Positions 7,534 through 16,024 of a stretch of 64,000 nucleotides of DNA are shown here, in pieces. Origin of the DNA: Chloroflexota bacterium (GTDB lineage: Bacteria > Chloroflexota > Chloroflexia > Thermomicrobiales > UBA6265); assembly GCA_023423795.1 (NCBI GenBank), contig JAFAEX010000311.1, forward strand, positions 23,905 to 87,904, in the 5' to 3' direction. The number at the start of each line of letters is the position of its first letter. The first letter of the stretch is position 1. A program made the position numbers and the translations under genes. Under the pieces are notes generated by a model. It made no database searches and had not been told where the DNA came from. It saw nothing but the letters and a program-made list of their open reading frames with translations.

Positions 7534-8718
7534 CTACCGCGCCGCGCCGGCCGGCACCGCCGCGTGGGCCAGCGCCTGCCGAAGGTCGTCCAGCAGGTCG
7601 TCGATGCCTTCGATGCCGACCGAGAGGCGGAGCAGGTTGGCCGCGACCTCGCCGCGGGTGCCCGCCACGCTGGCGTGGGTCATCACGCCGGGGTGCTCGA
7701 TCAGCGACTCGACCCCGCCCAGGCTTTCGGCCAACTGGAACACGCGCGTTGCGGCCGCCACCGCCGCCGCCGCTTCGTAGCCGCCGCGGACCGTGAACGA
7801 CACCATCCCGGAGAAGTCGCGCATCTGACGCGCGGCGACCTCGTGGCCGGCGTGCGACGCCAGCCCGGGATAAAAGACCTGCTCGACGGCGTCCTGACCA
7901 TCCAGGAATTCGGCGATCGCCCGCGCGTTGGCGCTGTGGCGCCCCATCCGGACCGCCAGCGTCTTGATCCCGCGCAGCGTCAGCCAGCAGTCCATCGGGC
8001 CGGGCACCGCGCCGGCGGCGTTCTGGTGGAACTTCAGCGTCTGGTACACCTCGGGGTCGTTGCCGACGACGATGCCGCCGACCACGTCCGAGTGGCCGCC
8101 GAGGTACTTCGTCGTGGAGTGCAGCACGAGGTCCGCCCCGAGCGCCAGCGGCTGCTGCAGGTACGGGGAGGCGAACGTGTTGTCCACCACCAGCATGGCG
8201 GGGTGGTCGGCCACCAGCGAGGCGATGCCCGCGATGTCGGCGATCTTCAGGTACGGGTTGGTCGGCGTCTCCACCCACACGAACTTCGTGCTCGACCGCA
8301 GCGCCCCGCGCACCTCGTCGAGGTCCGTCAGGTCCACCTGGCTGATCTCGATGCCGTAACGGGCGATCACCTTGGCGAACAGCCGGTAGGTCCCGCCGTA
8401 GGCGTCGTCCGACAGGATGACGTGGTCGCCGGGCGCGAGCAGGTAGCCGAGGTTCTGGGTGGCGGCTAGTCCGCTGGCGTAGGCGAGCGCCCAGGCTCCG
8501 CCTTCCAGCGAGGCCATCGCCTGCTGCAAGGCCGTGCGGGTCGGGTTGTCGGTGCGGGCGTACTCGAACCCCTTGTGCTGGCCCACGCCCTCCTGCACGA
8601 AGGTGCTGGTCTGGTAGATCGGCGGGATCACCGCGCCGGTGGTCGGGTCCGGGTCCTGCCCGGCATGGATCGCGCGGGTTTCGAACGCCGTCGCGTCCCA
8701 ATCGCGGGATGCGGTCAC
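7534..8718 (-). CDS. Cystathionine gamma-synthase/lyase-type PLP enzyme
   Basis: This 394-residue protein belongs to the Cys/Met metabolism PLP-dependent family. The PLP-binding Lys204 lies in LHSTTKYLGGHSDVVGG. Other signatures are EYARTDNPTR near 52-61, the Tyr stacking segment SDDAYGGTYRLF and VVDNTFASP. It could act as a synthase, making cystathionine from an acyl-homoserine and cysteine, or as a gamma-lyase; sequence alone does not decide. A cystathionine beta-synthase gene lies 2.6 kb away on the same strand, which favours the lyase role in reverse transsulfuration. Confidence 0.88.
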   Translation of the reverse strand: MTASRDWDATAFETRAIHAGQDPDPTTGAVIPPIYQTSTFVQEGVGQHKGFEYARTDNPTRTALQQAMASLEGGAWALAYASGLAATQNLGYLLAPGDHVILSDDAYGGTYRLFAKVIARYGIEISQVDLTDLDEVRGALRSSTKFVWVETPTNPYLKIADIAGIASLVADHPAMLVVDNTFASPYLQQPLALGADLVLHSTTKYLGGHSDVVGGIVVGNDPEVYQTLKFHQNAAGAVPGPMDCWLTLRGIKTLAVRMGRHSANARAIAEFLDGQDAVEQVFYPGLASHAGHEVAARQMRDFSGMVSFTVRGGYEAAAAVAAATRVFQLAESLGGVESLIEHPGVMTHASVAGTRGEVAANLLRLSVGIEGIDDLLDDLRQALAHAAVPAGAAR

Positions 8719-8944
8719 GTGGGCCTCCTCGGGTGCACGGCGGACGCTCCTCGCGTGGTATCCGCCTCGGTGACGAACGGTTGGCCGGGATCGGCCGCGA
8801 ATTCCGGCAATGGTAGCCGAGCGCCGCGCGGGAAGCCCGTTCGCGCGCCACTAGTCCCGCGTCCAGGAGACACGCGCCCGCGCCGCCCGGGCGAACCCGG
8901 CGCGGCGCGGGGCCTTGCGAATTGGGGATGCCGGCCGCCGCCCG

Positions 8945-9754
8945 CTAGCTGACGATGACCGTCCCCTTCATGCCGGCGTGGAACTCGCAAAAGTACTCGA
9001 ACGTTCCGGCCTCGCCGAAGGTTTGGGTGAAGCTCTCGCCGGGAGCGATCGTGCCCGATTGCAGCAGCGCGCGGTCGCGTGCCGTCGCCGTATGCGGCGC
9101 GGTATCGCCGTTGGTCCACGTGATCGAAGCGCCGACGGCGACCTCGACCGGGTCGGGGTTGTAGGCGAAGTCCACGATATCGACGGTCGTCGCGCCGGCC
9201 ACGGCCTCAGCGGTATCGTCCTCGGTGGCTGCCGCGTCGTGGTCGTTCCCGGCCAGACCGTGTGCGAGGTAGACATCCACGTTGGTCGCGGCGCCATTTG
9301 CGGTCAGGATCGCGATCCCCGCGTATCCGGAATCGTTCAGTTCGCGCAGGCCGATGGTGAGCGCGGCGCCGTCCGCATCGTCCGCGACATCGCCGAGGTC
9401 GCCGCAGGCGATGTAGGTCCCGATCTCGTCGGCGCTCTTGTGGACGTTGATGGCGTATCCGCCGGCCAGCAGGTCGGCCAGCGTGGATTCGACCGTTGTC
9501 CGGCTGCGTTCGACCGGGATCGCGTGTTCCGACGCGTTGCCGCCGGCCGGCGTCACGTCGGAGAGCATGAAGGTCGGGTTCGGGTCGAGCTGGTCGCAGG
9601 GGCCGACGTGGATATGGGCCGGGTGGGCATCGGCCATGCCCGGCATGCCGGCGTGCGGAGTCGAATCCTGCGCCGCGCCCGTCAGGGCCGAGACGGCGAA
9701 CAACCCGCTGGCGACGAGGACGGTGGCGGCTCGCCACGGTGCGCGCGGAACCAT
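8945..9754 (-). CDS. Exported cupredoxin-domain protein
   Basis: This 269-residue protein starts at ATG 9754, 7 bases after AGGAGA; a longer frame to 9814 lacks a good site. A signal peptide covers residues 6-29 (ATVLVASGLFAVSALTG). The C-terminal 90 residues form a plastocyanin-like blue-copper domain: VDIVDFAYNPDPVEV, then His in APHTATA, and the Cys-His-Met set in YFCEFHAGMKG. The middle part is Ala/Asp-rich, with His-rich stretches near the N-terminus (HAGMPGMADAHPAHIH) that could bind metal. It is divergent from a SufR-like regulator, with a palindrome between the two genes. Confidence 0.85.
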   Translation of the reverse strand: MVPRAPWRAATVLVASGLFAVSALTGAAQDSTPHAGMPGMADAHPAHIHVGPCDQLDPNPTFMLSDVTPAGGNASEHAIPVERSRTTVESTLADLLAGGYAINVHKSADEIGTYIACGDLGDVADDADGAALTIGLRELNDSGYAGIAILTANGAATNVDVYLAHGLAGNDHDAAATEDDTAEAVAGATTVDIVDFAYNPDPVEVAVGASITWTNGDTAPHTATARDRALLQSGTIAPGESFTQTFGEAGTFEYFCEFHAGMKGTVIVS

Positions 9755-9830
9755 GGTCTTTCTCCTGCTGGCGCCTTGCCCTGGGCTATCCCGACCGCTC
9801 GGCCGGAGGGGCACGTCCCCACGGTATCAG

Positions 9831-9865
9831 GTTTGCGACATTTGTCAATGATGTATGTGACAAAC
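9831..9865. promoter_or_regulatory. Imperfect palindrome between cupredoxin and SufR-like genes
   Basis: GTTTGCGACAT (9831-9841) and ATGTGACAAAC (9855-9865) match as inverted halves at 9 of 11 positions around a 13-base spacer. The stretch is much richer in A and T than its surroundings and sits in the divergent promoter region. It is a good operator candidate for the regulator at 9918. Confidence 0.55.
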
Positions 9866-9917
9866 TTGTTTTCGTCGAGCCACGGGCGTACTGTGGCGGG
9901 GAACGAGGAGTCCGCCG

Positions 9918-10586
9918 ATGCCACCCAGCCGTTGGGACCAGCGCTTTTTCGCCACCACCCGCGGACAGGTCGTGTTGTTGCTTCGCCGAGGCTTCGGCAC
10001 GGTCGATGAACTCGCGCGCGAACTGGGCCTCACCGACAACGCCGTGCGCGCGCACCTCTCCGCGCTGGAGCGCGACGGCCTCGTCGCCCAGACGGGCGTG
10101 CGGCGTGGCGTGGGCAAACCCGCCTACGCCTACGCGCTCACCCCGGACGCCGAGCGCTTCTTCCCAAAGCGGTACGGCACGATCCTCGGCGTCCTGATCG
10201 ATGTCCTGTCGGCCCGCCTTCCCGCGGAGGCCGTCGCCGAACTCGTCCGCGACGCTGGCCGGCGCATCGTGGGAGTCCCAACCGCTCCAACCGCGCCGTT
10301 GCGGGTTCGGGTCGAGCACGGGGTCGCCCTGCTCGACGAGATGGGCGGGCAGGCGGACATCGAGGAGCGGGACGGCGGATTCGTCATCCGGGGCCGGAGT
10401 TGCCCGCTGGCCGAGGCCGTCCGCGAATCACCGGATGCGTGCTGCCTCGCCGAGGCAATGCTGGCCGACGCGATCGGTGCGCCCGTTCGCCAGGCCTGCG
10501 ATCCGGCGATTCCGCGCTGCTGCTTCGAGGTCGGCCCGGCCATCGCGCCTTCGGGCGACCGGTCGCCATCGGTTCCGGCATCCTGA
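9918..10586 (+). CDS. SufR-like winged-helix regulator with Cys-rich sensor end
   Basis: This 222-residue protein has an N-terminal winged helix (residues 15-75: VDELARELGLTDNAVRAHLSALERDGL). The C-terminal half resembles the iron-sulfur binding part of SufR: Cys162, Cys175-176, Cys194 and Cys201-202, spaced as in the SufR pattern C-x12-C-x13-plus-C. Members sense Fe-S or redox state and repress Suf or stress genes. Here the divergent neighbour is a cupredoxin rather than suf genes, so the ligand could be an Fe-S cluster or another metal. The intergenic palindrome at 9831-9865 is the likely binding site. Confidence 0.8.
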   Translation: MPPSRWDQRFFATTRGQVVLLLRRGFGTVDELARELGLTDNAVRAHLSALERDGLVAQTGVRRGVGKPAYAYALTPDAERFFPKRYGTILGVLIDVLSARLPAEAVAELVRDAGRRIVGVPTAPTAPLRVRVEHGVALLDEMGGQADIEERDGGFVIRGRSCPLAEAVRESPDACCLAEAMLADAIGAPVRQACDPAIPRCCFEVGPAIAPSGDRSPSVPAS

Positions 10587-10626
10587 GGCGGCGCTCGCCG
10601 CACGAAAGCCCGGCGGCCGAACGTAA

Positions 10627-10664
10627 ACGGGGCGGCGGGAGCGAAGGCGCTCCCGCCGCCCCGT
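10627..10664. terminator. Perfect bidirectional hairpin terminator
   Basis: Two perfect 17-base arms (beginning ACGGGGCGGCGG) flank a 4-base loop AAGG. It sits between the convergent regulator gene ending at 10586 and the Uma2 gene ending at 10686, so it can stop transcripts from both sides. Confidence 0.85.
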
Positions 10665-10685
10665 CAAACTGAGTAGGGTGCAGCC

Positions 10686-11291
10686 TCAGTCCTCGGCGGT
10701 TTCCGCGTCTTCGGCGAGCCACGCCGGCACCGCGAATAACTCGTCCAGATCGACCTCGAGGCCCGGAATCGTCGCCGAGCGCGCCGAGCCCGGCGTCGTG
10801 AACGTCACCACCGACCGGCAGCGGCCATCGACCGGGTCGGAATAGACCGACAGCGTGCGGCGCTTGCCGTCCACCAGCCACAGTTCGTCGGCCCCGAGTC
10901 GCGCGTAGAAGGCCAGCTTCTTCCCGCGGTCGATTCGTTCCGTCGAGGGCGAGAAAATCTCCACGACGAGGTTCGGCGGACCCGCGATGTCGCGCGCCGT
11001 TTCGATACCCGTGCGCTCGTCGAGCAGCAGCAACAGGTCCGGCTGAACGACGGACCGGTCGGCATCGCGGAGGTCGATGGGGGTGAGGAAGATCGACACG
11101 CGGTCGTGGTGCTCAGTTGCCCGATCGATGATCTTCGTCAGTCTGAACTGGAGTCTCTGGTGATGCAGCCCCGGCGCAGGCGACACGATCAACTCCCCGT
11201 CGATCAGTTCGTACCGGTTGCGAGGATCGGGGTCCTGCTCCCGCAGCCGGTACAGGTCGTCGAGATCGTAGGTTCGGGCGGGCGCGCTCAT
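10686..11291 (-). CDS. Uma2-family (DUF820) restriction-endonuclease-fold protein
   Basis: This 201-residue protein matches the Uma2/DUF820 family. Motifs in order: YELIDGELIVSPAPGLHHQR, then SVVQPDLLLLL with the catalytic Asp, and the PD-(D/E)xK-like core LVVEIFSPSTERIDRGKKLAFY with its Glu and Lys. Families of this type are abundant in cyanobacteria and Chloroflexota and are often mobile; their biological job is not settled. It lies between a terminator hairpin and cystathionine beta-synthase, with its own start at ATG 11291. Confidence 0.85.
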   Translation of the reverse strand: MSAPARTYDLDDLYRLREQDPDPRNRYELIDGELIVSPAPGLHHQRLQFRLTKIIDRATEHHDRVSIFLTPIDLRDADRSVVQPDLLLLLDERTGIETARDIAGPPNLVVEIFSPSTERIDRGKKLAFYARLGADELWLVDGKRRTLSVYSDPVDGRCRSVVTFTTPGSARSATIPGLEVDLDELFAVPAWLAEDAETAED

Positions 11292-11320
11292 GCGCCATCC
11301 TCCCTCGCGCCGAGCCTGCG

Positions 11321-12787
<1,467 letters not shown>

Positions 12788-12918
12788 GTTCTCGGTATCC
12801 TCCGGGTGGTCGCGCCAGAACTGGCGCGAAGATCCAGTGCTTTCCCGATGGTAGCACGGGGCTCCCGCCCGGCTCGGCCCACGGCGGAATTGCGCATCGT
12901 GGTTTGGACGCGGCGCTT

Positions 12919-13488
12919 CTACGCCGGGTTCGCCCGCAGCCACGCGGCGACCACCACGGCGTCTTCGTCCGGCGGGAAGACGGGATAGCGGACGTGCTCG
13001 ATCGTGCCGTCGCGGACGATCAGCGTCAGCCGCCGCAGCAGCGTCGTTCCCTCGACCTCGAACGTCGGCAGCCGGAGCGCCGCGGTGAAGCACCCGGCCG
13101 CGTCGCTGAGGAGCGGGTAGGGGAGGCCGAGCCGTTGAACGGATTCGGCCTGGTCCTCGGTCGGTTGCGCCGAAAGCCCGAACACCCGAGCGTGCAGGTC
13201 CGCCAGGTCGTCGTGGTGATTCCGGTACGCACACGATTGCGGCGTGCATCCGCGCGCGCCGGGAATTGCGTCCCACCCCGCCGGTTGCGGCCGGTTGGGC
13301 CGCCCCGTGCGCGGGTAGCAATACACGACCGTCCGCCCCGGCAGCACCGACAGGTCCACCCACGCACCGTCCGTCGCCGGCAGCGCGATCTCCGGCAGCC
13401 GCATGCCCGGCAAGTGGTCGGCTCCGCCGTCGTCCTTCGGGCGCGGCAGGTCCGGCGGCAAGGTCAACAGGTCGTGGTGCGTGTCCAT
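12919..13488 (-). CDS. Peroxiredoxin-like (BCP-type) redox protein
   Basis: This 189-residue thioredoxin-fold protein has the peroxiredoxin set-up. The likely peroxidatic Cys81 and resolving Cys86 sit in GARGCTPQSCAYRNH, close to the BCP motif GCTPEAC-FR. A Cys also precedes it in VVYCYPRTG. The region SDAAGCFTAALRLP matches the family's later substrate loop. Members reduce peroxides using thiol donors. It lies between cystathionine beta-synthase and the first glycan-type methyltransferase, all on the minus strand. Confidence 0.8.
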   Translation of the reverse strand: MDTHHDLLTLPPDLPRPKDDGGADHLPGMRLPEIALPATDGAWVDLSVLPGRTVVYCYPRTGRPNRPQPAGWDAIPGARGCTPQSCAYRNHHDDLADLHARVFGLSAQPTEDQAESVQRLGLPYPLLSDAAGCFTAALRLPTFEVEGTTLLRRLTLIVRDGTIEHVRYPVFPPDEDAVVVAAWLRANPA

Positions 13489-13528
13489 GCATCGCTCCCG
13501 GCGTCGGTGCGCGGCGGGCGGTCCGGCG

Positions 13529-14260
13529 TCAGCGGCGGCGCAGGTACCCGCCCGGGTTCTGGGTCAAGTAGAACTTCTCTCGGGAAGGATCGGGCACGAA
13601 CTCGTCGCTTTCGCCGAGGAATAGCGCCACCGCCTCCATCGGACCGGGACCGAAATCCGGCAGGACCGGGTGCCCGTTGATGTTCGTATCTTCCACGATC
13701 AGGTACGACCCCGGCGTCACCAACGGTGCGTACAGCCGCATTTCGGCCAGCACGTGATCGCAGGTGTGGTCGGAATCGAGCAGCACCAGCACGTGGCCTT
13801 CAACGCGCGCCGCTAGATTGGTGACCATCCCGGCGATGGCCGGTTCGGTGGACGATCCGGTCACCCACGCAATTCGCGGGTGGTCGAAGTCCGGCGGTGG
13901 AGAAGTGTCGATCGATACAACCCGGCCTGCGCCGAGCAGGTCGCAGATGTTGGCCATGTAGAGCGCGCTGCCGCCCGACCATGTGCCCGTCTCGACGATC
14001 AGCGCCGGCCGTAGTTCGTGCAGGATTTCCTGGTACACCCACAGGTCCAGGGGGGTTTTCAGCACGGTGTGGCCGAGCCAGCGTGTATTGGTCCACGTTC
14101 GCTCGTGGGCATCGTAGTAAAGTTTGTGGAACAGATCGACGACGGTCATCGTCGCGAACGCGTCGGTCCACACCGGATGGCGCGCTGCCGGCGAGTCGGC
14201 GGGAGGAGGAGGTGCGGGCACTTTCGCGTGCTTCGCTCGGCCCTTCTTTTTTCCGCCCAA
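13529..14260 (-). CDS. CmcI-type (cephalosporin hydroxylase family) methyltransferase
   Basis: This 243-residue protein belongs to the CmcI/RmlA-type SAM-dependent family often found in surface-glycan clusters. The SAM loop is visible as LIVETGTWSGGSALYMANI, followed by VVSIDTSPP and the conserved LLDSDHTCDHVLAEM. The ending YLTQNPGGYLRRR is typical of the family. The first 25 residues are basic and Pro-rich. It heads the island of methyltransferases and is divergent from the TylF-type gene at 14377. The acceptor is unknown. Confidence 0.85.
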   Translation of the reverse strand: MGGKKKGRAKHAKVPAPPPPADSPAARHPVWTDAFATMTVVDLFHKLYYDAHERTWTNTRWLGHTVLKTPLDLWVYQEILHELRPALIVETGTWSGGSALYMANICDLLGAGRVVSIDTSPPPDFDHPRIAWVTGSSTEPAIAGMVTNLAARVEGHVLVLLDSDHTCDHVLAEMRLYAPLVTPGSYLIVEDTNINGHPVLPDFGPGPMEAVALFLGESDEFVPDPSREKFYLTQNPGGYLRRR

Positions 14261-14376
14261 AGCTCGCCTCCGCGGCCGCTGGCCGACCGCACGCGCCCAA
14301 CCCGACGTCCGGCGATTGTACGCTTGCCGCGGTCGTGTCGGTCAGACAGGTCGCATTGTCTCGCTGGAGTGCGCGC

Positions 14377-15279
14377 ATGGGAAAGCGGCGCTTGCACGCG
14401 CTCGAACGAGAGCTGCCGATCCTCTCACGCCGCCTCGACGCGCTCGAACGCGCCGTCGCCTCGGCCCGGATCGATCCCTGCGCCGGTTCGCCGGCAACCG
14501 CGCTCTATCTCGACCTCCTCGTGCGGAACCTGACCCGCACCCTTTATGCCGACGACGGCACCATCCACCCGGGCGACCTGGCCAATGCGCCCGGAGAGCG
14601 GGTGACCGCCGCCGACCCCGAACGGCGGCGCGTCGGGCTGGACTGGCCGGAACGGGCCGAGACGATGGTTGGCGTCGAGCGGCTCCAGAACACGCGCCGA
14701 TTGCTGGAGGATGTCATTCGCCGCGGCGTTCCCGGCGACGTCATCGAAACCGGCGTCTGGCGCGGCGGCGTCACTATCCTGATGCGCGCCGTCCTCGCCG
14801 CCTACCGTGATTCGTCCCGGCTCGTCTGGGTCGCAGACTCCTTCGACGGCGTTCCCCCGCCGGACGCGAATCGCTATCCGTCCGACACGGGCGACCGACT
14901 GCACACGTACCGTGAACTGGCGATCCCGCTGGAGGTCGTGGCGGCGAACTTCGAGCGCTACGGCCTGCTCGACGAGCAGGTGCGCTTCCTGCCCGGCTGG
15001 TTCCGCGATACCTTGCCGTCGGCGCCCATCGAACGACTCGCGCTGATGCGCCTCGACGGCGACCTTTACGAATCCACCATCGTCGCGCTGGAGGCCCTGT
15101 ATCCGAAACTCTCCGTGGGCGGCTACGTCGTCATCGACGACTACGACCTCGTCGGGTGCCGGCAGGCCGTCGATGGGTTCCGCACCGCCAACAGCATAAC
15201 TGCGCCATTGGAAACCGTGGATTGGACCGGCGTGTGGTGGCGAAAGCGGGACGTGTTCCATACCGTCGAGTCTCGCTAA
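14377..15279 (+). CDS. TylF/MycF-type sugar O-methyltransferase
   Basis: This 300-residue protein fits the macrocin O-methyltransferase (TylF/MycF) family. SAM motif: DVIETGVWRGGVTILMRAV; further signatures are VWVADSFDGVP and the metal and base region LMRLDGDLYESTIVALEALY with VIDDYDL. Known members methylate sugars on macrolides or surface glycans in a metal-dependent way. The first 60 residues form a basic, coiled-coil-like helix that is extra to the core. Start at ATG 14377 follows GGAG. It is the only plus-strand gene of the first glycan block. Confidence 0.88.
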   Translation: MGKRRLHALERELPILSRRLDALERAVASARIDPCAGSPATALYLDLLVRNLTRTLYADDGTIHPGDLANAPGERVTAADPERRRVGLDWPERAETMVGVERLQNTRRLLEDVIRRGVPGDVIETGVWRGGVTILMRAVLAAYRDSSRLVWVADSFDGVPPPDANRYPSDTGDRLHTYRELAIPLEVVAANFERYGLLDEQVRFLPGWFRDTLPSAPIERLALMRLDGDLYESTIVALEALYPKLSVGGYVVIDDYDLVGCRQAVDGFRTANSITAPLETVDWTGVWWRKRDVFHTVESR

Positions 15280-15346
15280 TCACGGACGTGCCGCCGGCGG
15301 CTCGTCGATTCAGTTCTTGGGCAGCGTCAGGGGGCAGGGCCAGGTG

Positions 15347-16024
15347 TCAGATGACCATCGTTCGCCGGACCTCTTTGAGCCAATCGTCAACCGACACGCG
15401 CTCGACCTCGGCCAGGTAGGTCAGTACTTGCTCGTCGTAGGGCCGAGGGTCGCCGATGACCTCCGCCACCGTAACGTCGTATCGCTCGCGAAGCACCGTG
15501 CTTGACGGGTCCAGGTTGCCGACCAGCAGCATTCCGCTGGGAAAGGAGTCAACCACGGTGAGGCGCAGATCCGGCCGCAGCAGGTGAAGGCAGGGCACGA
15601 TCCGCCAAACGTCGCCCGTCCAGCTCAGGTGGGCCGGCTCGCGTAGTGCCCAGTCAACCGCCGCCGGCAGCACGTCGTGGATGGCAATCACGCCCTGCGG
15701 TGAGCACCAGCGTTCCACGTTGGCGAAATCGCGCAGGACGTTCTCGAATCGGTGCATGCCGTCGATGAACGCGAACTCGAGGTCGGCGCCGTCGAGCACG
15801 TCGTCGCGGTCGAACGCCTCGAAGAACTGGTCACTCGTGAGACGGTAGAGTTTGAGCCACGGTTTCGTGCCGAGCGGATCGACCTCGATGACCGGCGCTG
15901 GATCGATGCCAACCGAGCGCGATGCCGAAAGCGCGAGCGATTTCCCGGTCCAGACCCCGATTTCGAGGTACGCCTGCGGCGTCAGCAAGTGGTGGAGGAC
16001 GTTCAGGTGTTCGTAGTAATCCAT
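15347..16024 (-). CDS. Class I SAM-dependent methyltransferase (MT24-like)
   Basis: This 225-residue protein has the SAM motif AYLEIGVWTGKSLALSASR near the N-terminus, then GIDPAP and FEFIDG-like segment LEFAFIDGMHRFENVLRD, and IAIHDVLPA, which match the Methyltransf_24 type. The start at ATG 16024 has a GGGGGAG site. It overlaps the end of the large fusion gene at 16003 by 22 bases on the same strand, so the two are translationally coupled and should act in the same pathway. Confidence 0.85.
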   Translation of the reverse strand: MDYYEHLNVLHHLLTPQAYLEIGVWTGKSLALSASRSVGIDPAPVIEVDPLGTKPWLKLYRLTSDQFFEAFDRDDVLDGADLEFAFIDGMHRFENVLRDFANVERWCSPQGVIAIHDVLPAAVDWALREPAHLSWTGDVWRIVPCLHLLRPDLRLTVVDSFPSGMLLVGNLDPSSTVLRERYDVTVAEVIGDPRPYDEQVLTYLAEVERVSVDDWLKEVRRTMVI

